The notes: generated by a model not told the origin, from the sequence alone. Counted from the first letter of the stretch, positions 38,113 to 47,005 are shown. The stretch is 64,000 nucleotides of DNA from an uncultured Bryobacteraceae bacterium (GCA_938027685.1 CALJAM010000015.1:1-64000), one strand, 5' to 3'. Made by a program: numbers and translations.

Positions 38113-39288
38113 TCAGAAGAATATGCCCAGCCGGGATTTGGCCTTCTCAGCCTTCTCCTCGGGCAAGCCGGCCACTCGGGCGGCCAGCTTCGCGAATTGC
38201 CGACCCAGTTCGCTGGCCGGCGGCAGAAGATTCCCCTCCGAGTACGCCTCGTAAAGTTCGGCGTAAGCGCTCGGAAGACCGGCAAAAATCTCCAAGCCCA
38301 AAACTCTCTCCAGCTCCGACGGTGTCAGATCCGGCTGACGCGGCATGCGGTTGAGAATCAACTGGAATCGCTTCTGCCCGTAGCCGAAATCGAGCAGGTT
38401 CTGCACCAGTTGCTTGACCCGTTGCAACGCGAGGACGTCGAACGTGGCCACGAGAAAGGCCTGATCCAAGTCCGATAAAACGGCCAGCGTGACGGGGTTC
38501 AGGCCCCGCCCCAGATCCACGATCACCCAGTCGTAAAGGGTGCGCGCGAAACGCACCACTTGACGAAAGGCGTCCGTGGGCAACGGCTCGTTGGGATCCA
38601 CGAGCCGCGGCGCCGCGATAACGTGCAGGCGCGAGTGCCCGTTCGCGACCAGCCCTTTCCAGTAACTGGCGTCGAGCCGATGGATGTTGCGCACGGCGTC
38701 CAGAACGGAGTACTGGCCGTTAGCCTTCATCAGAAAGCTCAGGATGCCGCCGTCCAGATCGAGATCCGCCAGCAGCACCTCCTGGGCCGTTTGCCGATGC
38801 AGTTCCGAACCCACGTGACAGGCGATCGTCGTGGCCCCGCAGCCTCCTTTGGCGGAGACGAACCCCAGGACCTTGCCCGGCTCGCGCGCCGGTTGAACCT
38901 GGCGGGCGCGTTCGCTGACCAGCCGTATGAGAGCCTTTTCGAGGGCGCCTTCGAGCGGCGGGTACAGATACTCGCTCGCTCCTGCCCGGATGGCCGCCAA
39001 AATAGTTTCCGGTTCTACCACGGTATGCAGCGCGATCACGATCGGCTGCGAGATGCTGGAGCGAATGCGACGGATCGGCTCCGCGAAGGAGGAGCCGAGC
39101 GCGCTCAGATCCACAAGCACGACGTCGGGGCGAATGCGATCGATCTCATCGAGAAAGCGCCCCCAATCCCGGATCGCCGGCTGATCGAATACGATGCGTG
39201 CAGGCGAGCCGCGCAGGGCAAGCTGGACCTGCGTGCGCAACTCGCGCTGTGCAACGATCAAGCCGATCTTGACGTCCGTGCCCAGCAT
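38113..39288 (-). CDS. tadZ: TadZ/CpaE pilus localisation ATPase
   Basis: 391 residues from the ATG at 39288 (a TTG lies two codons earlier). An N-terminal receiver-like domain (VKIGLIVAQRELR...DVVLVDLSALG...GASEYLYPP) is joined to a MinD/ParA-type ATPase. The deviant Walker A is AKGGCGATT: the signature Lys147 is present, but the second Lys is replaced by Ala, as is usual in TadZ. TadZ places the pilus machine at the pole or another site. It lies between cpaC and tadA, as in other Tad loci. Confidence 0.9.
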   Translation of the reverse strand: MLGTDVKIGLIVAQRELRTQVQLALRGSPARIVFDQPAIRDWGRFLDEIDRIRPDVVLVDLSALGSSFAEPIRRIRSSISQPIVIALHTVVEPETILAAIRAGASEYLYPPLEGALEKALIRLVSERARQVQPAREPGKVLGFVSAKGGCGATTIACHVGSELHRQTAQEVLLADLDLDGGILSFLMKANGQYSVLDAVRNIHRLDASYWKGLVANGHSRLHVIAAPRLVDPNEPLPTDAFRQVVRFARTLYDWVIVDLGRGLNPVTLAVLSDLDQAFLVATFDVLALQRVKQLVQNLLDFGYGQKRFQLILNRMPRQPDLTPSELERVLGLEIFAGLPSAYAELYEAYSEGNLLPPASELGRQFAKLAARVAGLPEEKAEKAKSRLGIFF

Positions 39289-39315
39289 AACCAAGGCTTA
39301 CCCGCCCGACCTCAA

Positions 39316-40824
39316 CTAGGGGTTCGGCGTTCCCTCCATGCGCGGCCTCTCGGGCGCGGGGGCCGGAACAATCTGGACTGCCGGCGCCGCCGCCGGTGAC
39401 GGTCCTCCCTTCGGCCCTAAGAGCTGCTCGATAGGAACCCTCTCCTGCGCCGGTTTCACCGGCACTTCACCCGTCACGTCCATTCCCGGCGTGCGGGGCG
39501 CAGCTTTCGGCGCATCTTTCATGAATTCGCGTGGCATGGCGATATCCGGGACCGGCTGTCCCTTAGGAATGGGCCGCACCAGCTCCGGCGTGACCGCCAC
39601 CAGCAGCTCCGTGTTGCTCTTCGAAAGCGAACGCGACTGGAAGAGCTTGCCGATCACCGGGATGTCGCCGATGCCGGGGATCTTGCTGAAATTCTCGATC
39701 ACCCGGTTATCCAGCAGGCCCGCGATCAGGAAACTCTGTCCGGACTCCAACTCGATCTCCGTCTGCACGCGGCGAGTCGAGATGGCGGGAATCGTGAAGC
39801 CCTGGAAGGTTAGTGCGTTGGCGTAATCGAGCGAGCTGACCTCCGGCGCAACTCTCAGACGAATCGTACCCCGGGGCGTGATCGTCGGTACGAAATTGAT
39901 GCGAACGCCGAATTCCCGCCACTGGATGGTGACCGCGCCCGCGCCCGCGATGCCGGATTGCACCACAGGGATGGGGAACTCGCCGCCGGCGAGGAAACTC
40001 GCCTGCTGCCCGTCCATCGCCAGCAGGTTCGGCTCCGCCAGGATTTCGAGCAGCCGCCTGCTTTGCAGAGCGCGGATGGTGGCGGCCAAATCCAGATCGG
40101 GTCGGAACAGGAAGATGTTCAAGGCGTCGGTCAGGTTGAAGCTCGTGCCCTGGGGGCCCGCGAACTGCACCTGCGGCGGCTGGTACTGCTGGGTGGTGAT
40201 CATCCCCGCCGTGTTCAGCGCGCCCAACGACATGAAGTTGGCGCCGAGGTCCTGCGCCGCCGCGCGGTCGACGTTTGCGAAGCGGACCTTGAGCAGGATC
40301 TGCCGTTCGGCGGGCGGCGTCTTGACGTACAGGAGGTTGACCACCTTACCCAGCGTTCCGGCAATCTCGGCCGCGCGCTCCGCAGCGATGCGGTCGTTCA
40401 CCGTCCCGCGCAAAAAAACATTTTCGCCTTCGAGCGTAACGCTCACGTCCTGGCCGGGCAGTTCCTTCTCCAGCTCCTGACGCACGACTTCCAGTCTGGC
40501 CGTGCTGGGCCGCACCTTCAGGTCGAACAACAGCCGGTTGCCGCCCTGTTGCCAGATGATGAGACTGGTCTCGCCGGGTTCGAGACCGTTGATCAGGACC
40601 TCCTTGGGGTTGATGACCACCGCCTCGGCCACTTTCGGGTTCGCGACGGAAACGCGCTGAATGACCACGGGGCTTTCCACCACCAGCGATTTGCCCGCAG
40701 TCAGGAACAGATCGCGCGCCCCGGCCTGCTGAAGCGCCCAGAGCGGCGGCCGCAACGGCAAAAGCGCGCCGATCAACAGCACCCAAGTCCATGCAAGCGG
40801 GAGATCAGGTTGCTGCGCCTTCAC
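39316..40824 (-). CDS. cpaC: Tad pilus outer-membrane secretin CpaC (RcpA)
   Basis: 502 residues from a GTG that overlaps the cpaB stop by four bases. After a signal peptide, the N-terminal domain contains VINPKEVLINGLEPGETSLIIWQ, a BON-like segment (VSVTLEGENVFLRGTVND) and the secretin core with LLEILAEPNLLAMDGQQASFLAGGE, VPTITPRGTIRLRVAPEVSSLD and SRSLSKSNTELLVAVTPELV. The last 60 residues are Pro/Ala-rich. It forms the outer-membrane pore through which the Flp pilus passes. Confidence 0.94.
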   Translation of the reverse strand: MKAQQPDLPLAWTWVLLIGALLPLRPPLWALQQAGARDLFLTAGKSLVVESPVVIQRVSVANPKVAEAVVINPKEVLINGLEPGETSLIIWQQGGNRLLFDLKVRPSTARLEVVRQELEKELPGQDVSVTLEGENVFLRGTVNDRIAAERAAEIAGTLGKVVNLLYVKTPPAERQILLKVRFANVDRAAAQDLGANFMSLGALNTAGMITTQQYQPPQVQFAGPQGTSFNLTDALNIFLFRPDLDLAATIRALQSRRLLEILAEPNLLAMDGQQASFLAGGEFPIPVVQSGIAGAGAVTIQWREFGVRINFVPTITPRGTIRLRVAPEVSSLDYANALTFQGFTIPAISTRRVQTEIELESGQSFLIAGLLDNRVIENFSKIPGIGDIPVIGKLFQSRSLSKSNTELLVAVTPELVRPIPKGQPVPDIAMPREFMKDAPKAAPRTPGMDVTGEVPVKPAQERVPIEQLLGPKGGPSPAAAPAVQIVPAPAPERPRMEGTPNP

Positions 40825-41711
40825 GGCTTCGCCTCCCCTGCGACACCGAACTTGGTTTCGGCGCGCTGGGCGCCGTGCAGCACCTCGACCACGACGGGCG
40901 GCGGCTCAGCTTTCGGCTCCTCTTGAGGAGGGGCTTTTGCGGGGGCCGCAGCCCGCCGCACCGGGACCGCCTGCTGGGCCTGAACCGGATTGACGAACGG
41001 TTGTCCGCTGAAGAGATTGGCCACCGCGGTCCCTTTGGTCTTGGCGATTTCGGTATCCAGCGGATTCCGCAGGACAAGCTGGATGCGCGCTTCGTTGCCG
41101 GCCAACGTGAGGATTTCGGCCTGTTCAGGAGTCACCAACAGGTTCACCACAGGCACCGAGACCGGCTTGCCCTCCGCATCCTTCTGAATGTTCTGTCCGG
41201 CTGAGAGCACCTCGATATTCTGGAGCACGGTGCGCGCGATCGTCCCTATGTTGGAAGGGGCGCCGGGTGGGTTTCCCGAAACGATCACGTCCACGCGCAT
41301 ACCGGGAACGACGAAACCGCCCACCCCCACGACTTCGTTCACGCGCACGGCGACCGCGCGCATGCCCGGCGGGATGGTGGCAGCCAGCCCTGCGCCTGCG
41401 CCCTTGGGAGCCAGGCGGCTCTCGAGGATAGGTTCGTCCTGGTAGATCGTAGACACCACACCCCGGCCCACGATATCTTCGCGCTTCAGCAGCGCGTTGG
41501 CCGGCACGGGGCCTGCCCACTCCAGCTGTTTCAGATCCGGGTCGCGAATCAGCGTGCCGACCGGGAGGTTGCGGGCCGCCACGAACACCAGCGTCGTGGC
41601 GGGTTTGGCCGGCTGGGCGAGACGGCTGGCAGTCAGGCGATACACCAGGTAGCTGGCGACGCCCGAGACCACCAGCGCAAAAATCAGAACCGAGACGAAA
41701 CGTTTGTTCAT
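40821..41711 (-). CDS. cpaB: Flp pilus assembly protein CpaB (RcpC)
   Basis: 296 residues with an N-terminal membrane anchor (VSVLIFALVVSGVASYLVYRL) and a SAF domain (VFVAARNLPVGTLIRDPDL, GRGVVSTIYQDEPILESRL), then the CpaB beta domain (GMRAVAVRVNEVVGVGGFVVPGMRVDVIVS). CpaB is thought to act with the secretin in the periplasm. The C-terminal 60 residues are Pro/Ala-rich and would cross the periplasm. It is separated from the pilin gene by a terminator-like hairpin. Confidence 0.92.
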   Translation of the reverse strand: MNKRFVSVLIFALVVSGVASYLVYRLTASRLAQPAKPATTLVFVAARNLPVGTLIRDPDLKQLEWAGPVPANALLKREDIVGRGVVSTIYQDEPILESRLAPKGAGAGLAATIPPGMRAVAVRVNEVVGVGGFVVPGMRVDVIVSGNPPGAPSNIGTIARTVLQNIEVLSAGQNIQKDAEGKPVSVPVVNLLVTPEQAEILTLAGNEARIQLVLRNPLDTEIAKTKGTAVANLFSGQPFVNPVQAQQAVPVRRAAAPAKAPPQEEPKAEPPPVVVEVLHGAQRAETKFGVAGEAKP

Positions 41712-41764
41712 GGCTCGTCCTCCACCCTGCCGGACAGATTACCGCAACCCAGCCGGAAAAGAAA

Positions 41765-41790
41765 GGGGGCATGTGTGGGGGCATGCCCCC
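41765..41790 (-). terminator. Intrinsic terminator between the pilin gene and cpaB
   Basis: Read leftward, GGGGGCATG (41790-41782), an 8-base loop and CATGCCCCC (41773-41765) make a 9-base-pair stem followed at once by TTTCTTTT. It sits in the 99-base gap after the Flp pilin gene. An overlapping 14-base palindrome (41777-41790) gives an alternative fold. Placed here it would end most transcripts after the pilin and let a minority continue. Confidence 0.75.
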
Positions 41791-41810
41791 GCGAGGAAGC
41801 CAGGGGGTTA

Positions 41811-42005
41811 TCAGCTGCCGCCAGCTTGCGCAGACTTGGCGGCTTGGTTGAGAGTGGTATTAGCAATGTTCCAGATACCGCTGATGCTCCCTCCAGCACT
41901 GATAAACAACGCTGCGGACGCAATGGCGACGAATGCCAGCAACAGCGTGTACTCGACCAAATCCTGGCCGTGCTCGTCCTTGAGAAAATTCTTCAGCAAG
42001 TTCAT
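41811..42005 (-). CDS. flp: Flp-family type IVb pilin
   Basis: 64 residues. The prepilin motif is clear: cleavage after Gly13 leaves QDLVEYTLLLAFVAIASAALF with Glu at position +5 and Tyr at +6, the Flp signature. The short mature part of about 51 residues is mostly one hydrophobic helix. It is the major subunit of the Tad pilus used for adhesion. The prepilin peptidase (CpaA/TadV) is not in this window. The gene begins four bases after the membrane protein gene and has AGGAG upstream. Confidence 0.95.
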   Translation of the reverse strand: MNLLKNFLKDEHGQDLVEYTLLLAFVAIASAALFISAGGSISGIWNIANTTLNQAAKSAQAGGS

Positions 42006-42009
42006 GCTC

Positions 42010-43731
42010 CTACTCTCCTCGCATGAGTTGTGGCGATCCCTGGATCGCGGCCAGAGCCGGCGCGAGACCCCGTTGCGCGGCCTGGCCGCAGCCAGGGACC
42101 TCCGGGTTACGGTTTCGTGATCCCGCGATCACGTCGGCCGCCTCGCGCGAGGCGACCCGAACTTGGCGGACCTCGGCGCCCGCCCTCCGAAACACGATGG
42201 CAATGCCGTCGTCGTACATGACCCGCCATCGCCCGGATTCCTTCATCAGGCTGGCTAGGGCCGAGTCGGCCCGCAGGACGGCCGTTTGCGGCCCGTGCCG
42301 GTCGAGAATTTTCTTCCAGTCGTAACGCCCCCGGAACAGCCCGAGAGTCTCTTCGCCGAACTTCGAGCCGTAGAAATCGCTGCGTCCGTCGATGAACACG
42401 CGCGCGGTCGGGTGAAGGCGATAGATGAGGTAATCGCCCCATTCGTCGTCGCTGAGGATGGTGCCGGCAAGATACTCCGGACCCAGAGCATCGACGGCCG
42501 CGGCCGGGTATTTCTTTGGGTCGTACTCGGCGCGGAATTTCTCCGCCGCATTCGGCGCGTACATCAGCGCAGCCACGACAAGGAGACCGACCGCGCTCGC
42601 CCACGGCGCGCGCGACGCCCGGTCCATGCTCGTGATCTCCGAGGCGAAAACGGACCAGCCCGAGGCCGCGCGGCGCAGCCATCCCGCGACGCCGGCTTGC
42701 CGCATGTGCTCGATCCCTTCTTTGACAACCGCCGCAATCGCGGGGGCCGATAGGATGGCGTAAATGGGAATGTTACGCGCCGCCACGAGCGCAAGGTGAG
42801 CCCAGCTGACGATCAGCAGCGTCTCGGCGTAGCGCCTGCGCATCAGGCTGTGCAGCGCCGCGATGGCGCCGGCGGCCAGCAAAATTTCGAAGTAAATGGC
42901 CGCCTTGTGATGGAAACTCAGCGAAAGGAATTCGGTGATGTTCTCGCGATGATAGGAATCGGTAAGATATCGGATGATGTGGGCGTGCAGGCGCCAGCCG
43001 TAGGGATTGATGAAACTGGCGAGCAGGCAGCCTCCGGCTGCAAGCGAGTAGCGCCGGAAGTTGCCAAGGTAACGGGTGCGGTCCGCCCCCTCGGGCTCGA
43101 ACAGCCACGCTGCCAGTTCGCCGACCGCATAAGTCCCGATGAGGACAATGCCCAGGAAGAATCCGCCGTGCAGGTTCGTCCACAGGATCGTCAGCGCCGG
43201 CAGCCACCCGAGAAGCCGGGTGCGACCGCGGGCGGCGCGCTCCAGGATGTCGTAGAAGACGAGAACGAACAGGAGCGTGAACAGGTGCGGACGCGCCAGC
43301 CAGTGGATGGAAGAGGCCGCTACGGCGACGAAGGTCACGGCGATGGCGACGAGCGAGTCTCCCGCCCGCCGCCGCACCAGGCCGTAGAGGATCCTGCCGG
43401 CGGTGCAGATCACCAGCAGGCTTGCGAGCACCACCGCCGCCATTCCCCACTTCAGGTGGAGCCAGCCGAAAACCAAGTCCCATAGCCACTCCCACGCATA
43501 CCAGGGCTCGCCCGCCTTGGTGAAGGAAAAAATATCCCGGTCGGGCACGCGGCCGTTCGCCAGGATCCACTCGCCGGTGCGGATGTGCCAGCCAGTGTCT
43601 CCGTCATTTAAAAGGAAGCGCGCACCATTGAGCTTGGTGAAAAGCAAAATCAACGGCATGAGGAAGGCGATATCCCCCAGTGAGGGGAACCATGCCGCCG
43701 GATTGTGAGGGAACCGCCGCATGTTGATCAC
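42010..43731 (-). CDS. Polytopic membrane protein, GT-C-like, in the Tad operon
   Basis: 573 residues with about 10-12 helices and a large C-terminal soluble part. The first loop contains LLNDGDTGWHIRTGEWIL and RVPDRDIFSFT, an acidic first-loop arrangement seen in GT-C-type membrane glycosyltransferases; the C-terminal domain has HPTARVFIDGRSDFYG. GT-C enzymes move sugars from lipid carriers in the periplasm. The GTG start shares four bases with the end of the PilZ gene, and the pilin gene follows by four bases. It may decorate the pilus, but no substrate is known and the catalytic assignment is inference. Confidence 0.6.
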   Translation of the reverse strand: MINMRRFPHNPAAWFPSLGDIAFLMPLILLFTKLNGARFLLNDGDTGWHIRTGEWILANGRVPDRDIFSFTKAGEPWYAWEWLWDLVFGWLHLKWGMAAVVLASLLVICTAGRILYGLVRRRAGDSLVAIAVTFVAVAASSIHWLARPHLFTLLFVLVFYDILERAARGRTRLLGWLPALTILWTNLHGGFFLGIVLIGTYAVGELAAWLFEPEGADRTRYLGNFRRYSLAAGGCLLASFINPYGWRLHAHIIRYLTDSYHRENITEFLSLSFHHKAAIYFEILLAAGAIAALHSLMRRRYAETLLIVSWAHLALVAARNIPIYAILSAPAIAAVVKEGIEHMRQAGVAGWLRRAASGWSVFASEITSMDRASRAPWASAVGLLVVAALMYAPNAAEKFRAEYDPKKYPAAAVDALGPEYLAGTILSDDEWGDYLIYRLHPTARVFIDGRSDFYGSKFGEETLGLFRGRYDWKKILDRHGPQTAVLRADSALASLMKESGRWRVMYDDGIAIVFRRAGAEVRQVRVASREAADVIAGSRNRNPEVPGCGQAAQRGLAPALAAIQGSPQLMRGE

Positions 43732-44105
43732 ATCAGCAGGTGCTCGAATTCCTCCGCGCTTTCGACCTGCTCCTTGCTCGTCGAGCCGCTGTTACGGAAC
43801 CTCATCTGGTGAATCTGAAACGCGACAGTAATCGGGCCGCCGTCCACAGGGTCGACCCGCACGGCAGTGGCCTGGCAGTAAAGGCACTTGCGCCCGTAGG
43901 TGTGGTTGGCCGGCAACTCTACCTCGAGCTGCATGAGTTCGCCCAGCCTAGGCAGCCTTGCCGCCTCTTTGGGGTTCCATAAGACCAGCAGGCCTCCGCG
44001 ACTGATGTTGGCCGTAACTCCGACGAGCACGCGCGATTTCCCACCGAGAGCAGGCAGGTGACAGGGCAGTTGCAGCTCCAGCCGCGGATCCAGACGCCGG
44101 TCCAT
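43728..44105 (-). CDS. PilZ domain protein, first gene of the Tad operon
   Basis: 125 residues. PilZ domains bind cyclic di-GMP. The ligand motifs are present: RRLDPR at the very start (RxxxR) and NISRGG (the D/NxSxxG motif), followed by the beta-barrel strands. A C-x-x-C pair (KCLYCQA) lies in the middle. As first gene of the pilus operon it probably ties pilus or surface behaviour to c-di-GMP. The ATG at 44105 is preferred; a TTG one codon earlier is possible. Confidence 0.85.
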   Translation of the reverse strand: MDRRLDPRLELQLPCHLPALGGKSRVLVGVTANISRGGLLVLWNPKEAARLPRLGELMQLEVELPANHTYGRKCLYCQATAVRVDPVDGGPITVAFQIHQMRFRNSGSTSKEQVESAEEFEHLLM

Positions 44106-44460
44106 CAACCCGAGTATTTCGCAAGGCCCGTCTGTGCTGAAGACTGAAAATGGATGACAGGGTTTTGTTGACCGAGGTTATAGGGTTGGATACAGGGTTC
44201 TGGTACCCGCCTGGGGGTGACTGCCAGAACCGGAGTTCCGACGGGAGGTCTCCGTCGGGTGGGTATGGAACCGCCGCCGTGGAGTCCGGTTTCCGCGCTC
44301 GGGGCAAAACCTAAGTTTTATACGTACTGTTTGAAACGCCTTCTAAAAATTTTGTTTGATTTGAGCCGAACCTGTTGTATCCTACTTGCTGCCGGGATTT
44401 CCGCCGCTTCCGGCGGTGCAGGTTTCCGCCTGAAGCCGCGGTCAAACGAGGGCGTCTGTT
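44106..44460. promoter_or_regulatory. Divergent control region between the pilus operon and its regulator
   Basis: About 355 bases, clearly more AT-rich than its surroundings. Rightward promoter candidates are TTGACC (44168-44173) with TACAGG after 17 bases, and TTGATT (44356-44361) with TATCCT (44378-44383) after 16 bases. Two hairpins lie between them: GTTCTGG/CCAGAAC (44198-44204, 44224-44230) and a 7-pair stem CCGACGG/CCGTCGG (44238-44244, 44252-44258). A leftward TATAAC may serve the PilZ gene. Confidence 0.5.
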
Positions 44461-45240
44461 ATGGCGCGCGTAGCCTTGTTTACCGACGAACCAGTGCTTG
44501 CCACCGGTTTCACGACCACGCTGGCTTCGGCGCCGGGCCTGGAGCTGGTCTCCGTGGTGCAGGATCCGGAGCGCCTCCTGGCCCTGCTCGAAGAGGCCCA
44601 GCCGGACATCGCGGTCATTGACCTGATTCCGGAGATCAACTTCAGCCTGCTGGCCCAAATTCACCGGCAGGCGCCTGAGTGCCGTCTGGTCCTGTGGACG
44701 CGGGCCATCACCATGGAGCTTGCCTACCAGGTGATGGAACTGGGAGTCCGCGGAATCCTGAAGAAGACCCTGCCGCCCGAACTCGTCGTCAAGTGCCTCA
44801 CGAAAGTGGCCGAGGGCGAGCTCTGGTTCGACAAGAGCCTGACCGCCAGCTTCCTGACGGCCCGGACGGTCACGCTCACCAATCGCGAAAGCCAGCTCGT
44901 GATTCTGCTCGCGCAGGGGCTGAAAAACAAAGAGATCGCGCACGCGCTGAACATCTCGGAGGGAACGGTTAAGGTGTACCTTTCGCGGCTGTTCCAGAAA
45001 GTGGGCGTCAAGGACCGCTTCGAACTGGCGCTTTACGGGCTCCGCAACCTGCAGAATTTGCAGGCGCTTGGCGCCCCAACCGGGGAGTTGCTGCCCGTCC
45101 AGCCCTCCGGCCGCTCCCGCTCGGTCCGTTACCAACCCTTGCGCACGCTGGTGCTTGAGAGGCCGGCCGCGATGCGCAAGCCCGCCGTATTCGAGAACCA
45201 CGCCGGCCCCGCTTTTGCCATCGGCAATCAGACGCTATAA
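44461..45240 (+). CDS. NarL/FixJ-type response regulator next to the Tad locus
   Basis: 259 residues: a receiver domain (acidic pair Asp9-Glu10, phospho-acceptor Asp54 in AVIDL, conserved Lys in GILKK) and a LuxR-type helix-turn-helix (LTNRESQLVILLAQGLKNKEIAHALNISEGTVKVYLSRLFQK), then an extra tail of about 55 residues of unknown use. No histidine kinase is adjacent. Its position, divergent from the pilus operon, suggests it controls pilus genes. Confidence 0.9.
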   Translation: MARVALFTDEPVLATGFTTTLASAPGLELVSVVQDPERLLALLEEAQPDIAVIDLIPEINFSLLAQIHRQAPECRLVLWTRAITMELAYQVMELGVRGILKKTLPPELVVKCLTKVAEGELWFDKSLTASFLTARTVTLTNRESQLVILLAQGLKNKEIAHALNISEGTVKVYLSRLFQKVGVKDRFELALYGLRNLQNLQALGAPTGELLPVQPSGRSRSVRYQPLRTLVLERPAAMRKPAVFENHAGPAFAIGNQTL

Positions 45241-45257
45241 AAAGCCTTAGCCAGCTT

Positions 45258-45263
45258 ATAATG
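45258..45263 (+). promoter_or_regulatory. -10 box for the TonB-like gene
   Basis: A perfect TATAAT lies 21 bases before the ATG at 45284. No good -35 box is seen, so either an activator helps or this is an incidental match. Confidence 0.4.
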
Positions 45264-45283
45264 AGCCGAGGATCGCGCGCGCG

Positions 45284-47005
45284 ATGCTGGGGTGGTGGAC
45301 TCTAATTGCCGAGCTGGGCGCCGCCCGGGCGCGCGCCGTTCCCATCCCCACCTTCCTGCAGGAGTTACGCCTCGAGCGAGACCGCCGATGGCCCTGTTTT
45401 CTTGTTTCGGGCCTGCTCCACCTGGCGCTGCTCCTACTGCTTCCTGCTTTGGGTGACTGGCTGGAAGCCACACGGCCCGAGCACTGGGTGCGACGCTACC
45501 CTATGTTGCCTTCGGTCGAGATCCGCGTGCCCGAGCGACTTTATTTCGCCGCGAATGCGCGGCCCCTCGGAGGCCGGCGCACGGCTGGAGCCAGCGCCCC
45601 TCATCGGCGCGGGCCCCAGCCTGAGCAAAAGCTTTCCATCCGCACCGCCGCTCGTCCCGGCCCCGTTCCGCGACGACGCTTCGAGTTGCCGCGCATACCC
45701 GCCCGCCCCGTCGATCAAACCCTCTTGCAACCGGACTTTCCCGCCGACCTGCCCACTCTGGCGCGGCTTTCCCTTCCCGACCTGTTTTTCTGGGCCCCGC
45801 TACCCACCCACCCTGCCTTCCGGATTCGAAAACCTTTCGTTTCGCCCGGCAGCGCGGAACCCTTCGCCCAGCCGCCGTCCTTCGACGCGCCGCCACAACT
45901 GACGCCGCCCAACTGGGAGACCATGGCATCGGTCATGCAAGCGGCCTCGGCGAGCTCGGCGCCCTCGGATTCCCTACTGCCGCCCGCAATCAGCTTACCC
46001 ATCCGTCTGCTCGAGCTGGTGCCCAGGCCGGCAAAGAGCCACCTATCGGTGGAGCGCAACGTCGGCGATCCCCTGAGCGTGCTAGCGTTGAACCTACGGG
46101 TACGCCCCGTACGGGAAGACCTTGTCATCCCCGCCGGCAATCAGCTCGCGCTGAGCGACTCCACGGGGAGCGGCGCCGCGGGCCAGCGGGCCGGTTGGGA
46201 ATCGGGCGAACGGGACTCCACAGCGGAAGGCAGGGCCAAGACGGGCGCTCATGGGGCGTCCCCATCTGCCGGGTCTGCGAGGGAAACCGCCCAAGGCCAG
46301 GAATCAGTCATGCGTGCAGGGGGGGCGCACCCAGCGGAACCGGCGCAATATGCTGCTGAGAGTACGCGGGCTTTAGCGCACGCCGCAAATACCACAGTTC
46401 CCAACCGCGCGCCAAGTGCAGGAGGCGCCGCAGCGGTAGCAGCGTCTGCGCAGTTGACGTCCACGGATGCGCCAGCGCCGCAGACCATCGCCTCCCCCGC
46501 GGATCCGCGGCGCGAGCTCGCGTCGCCGGCCAAGCGCATCGAGCATCCGCCGCACGGCGTGGCCGATGTGGTGGTCGTGCAACCGGGCCCCATGGACGGC
46601 ATGCTCGACAGTAGCGGTGCTCTGTCCGGCCGGCCCGTGTATTCGGTTTACCTGCAGGTGGGCGCGTCCCGCGAGTGGATTCTTCAGTACTGCGTGCCTG
46701 GGGAGGATCAGAGTGTCACCATGACGGGGGGCGTCGTCCGGCTGGCCCAGCCCAGCCCCCTTGTTGCGCCTTACCCTAAGGTCACCTATTTGCCGACCCT
46801 TCAGCGCCGTTCGAACTCCTACCTGTTAATCCACGGCTATTTAGGACCGGATGGCCGTTTGGAAAACCTTCGGGCGTTGCGGTCTGCGGACCGCGAGGAA
46901 GCCGTTGCCGTCCTACCGGTCCTCGAGCAGTGGGAATTTCGGCCTGCCATGCGCGAGGGTCGGCCAGTCCGGGTTGAGATTCTGCTCGCAATTCCCCGCT
47001 CATAA
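45284..47005 (+). CDS. TonB-like energy-transducer protein in the pilus region
   Basis: 573 residues. One membrane helix near residues 38-55 (PCFLVSGLLHLALLLLLPAL), then about 400 low-complexity residues rich in Pro, Ala, Ser and Arg, then a C-terminal domain of about 100 residues (DGRLENLRALRSADREEAVAVLPVLEQWEFRPAMREGRPVRVEILLAIP) with the TonB_C pattern. This is the TonB layout, though the N-terminal helix lacks the usual SxxxH motif in clear form. No ExbB/ExbD is nearby. Its place between the regulator and a second TadZ is unusual for TonB. Confidence 0.72.
   Translation: MLGWWTLIAELGAARARAVPIPTFLQELRLERDRRWPCFLVSGLLHLALLLLLPALGDWLEATRPEHWVRRYPMLPSVEIRVPERLYFAANARPLGGRRTAGASAPHRRGPQPEQKLSIRTAARPGPVPRRRFELPRIPARPVDQTLLQPDFPADLPTLARLSLPDLFFWAPLPTHPAFRIRKPFVSPGSAEPFAQPPSFDAPPQLTPPNWETMASVMQAASASSAPSDSLLPPAISLPIRLLELVPRPAKSHLSVERNVGDPLSVLALNLRVRPVREDLVIPAGNQLALSDSTGSGAAGQRAGWESGERDSTAEGRAKTGAHGASPSAGSARETAQGQESVMRAGGAHPAEPAQYAAESTRALAHAANTTVPNRAPSAGGAAAVAASAQLTSTDAPAPQTIASPADPRRELASPAKRIEHPPHGVADVVVVQPGPMDGMLDSSGALSGRPVYSVYLQVGASREWILQYCVPGEDQSVTMTGGVVRLAQPSPLVAPYPKVTYLPTLQRRSNSYLLIHGYLGPDGRLENLRALRSADREEAVAVLPVLEQWEFRPAMREGRPVRVEILLAIPRS

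Noticed and set aside
41777-41790. Perfect 14-base palindrome as an operator site
   Set aside because: It is better explained as part of the terminator stem, which continues into a T-run.
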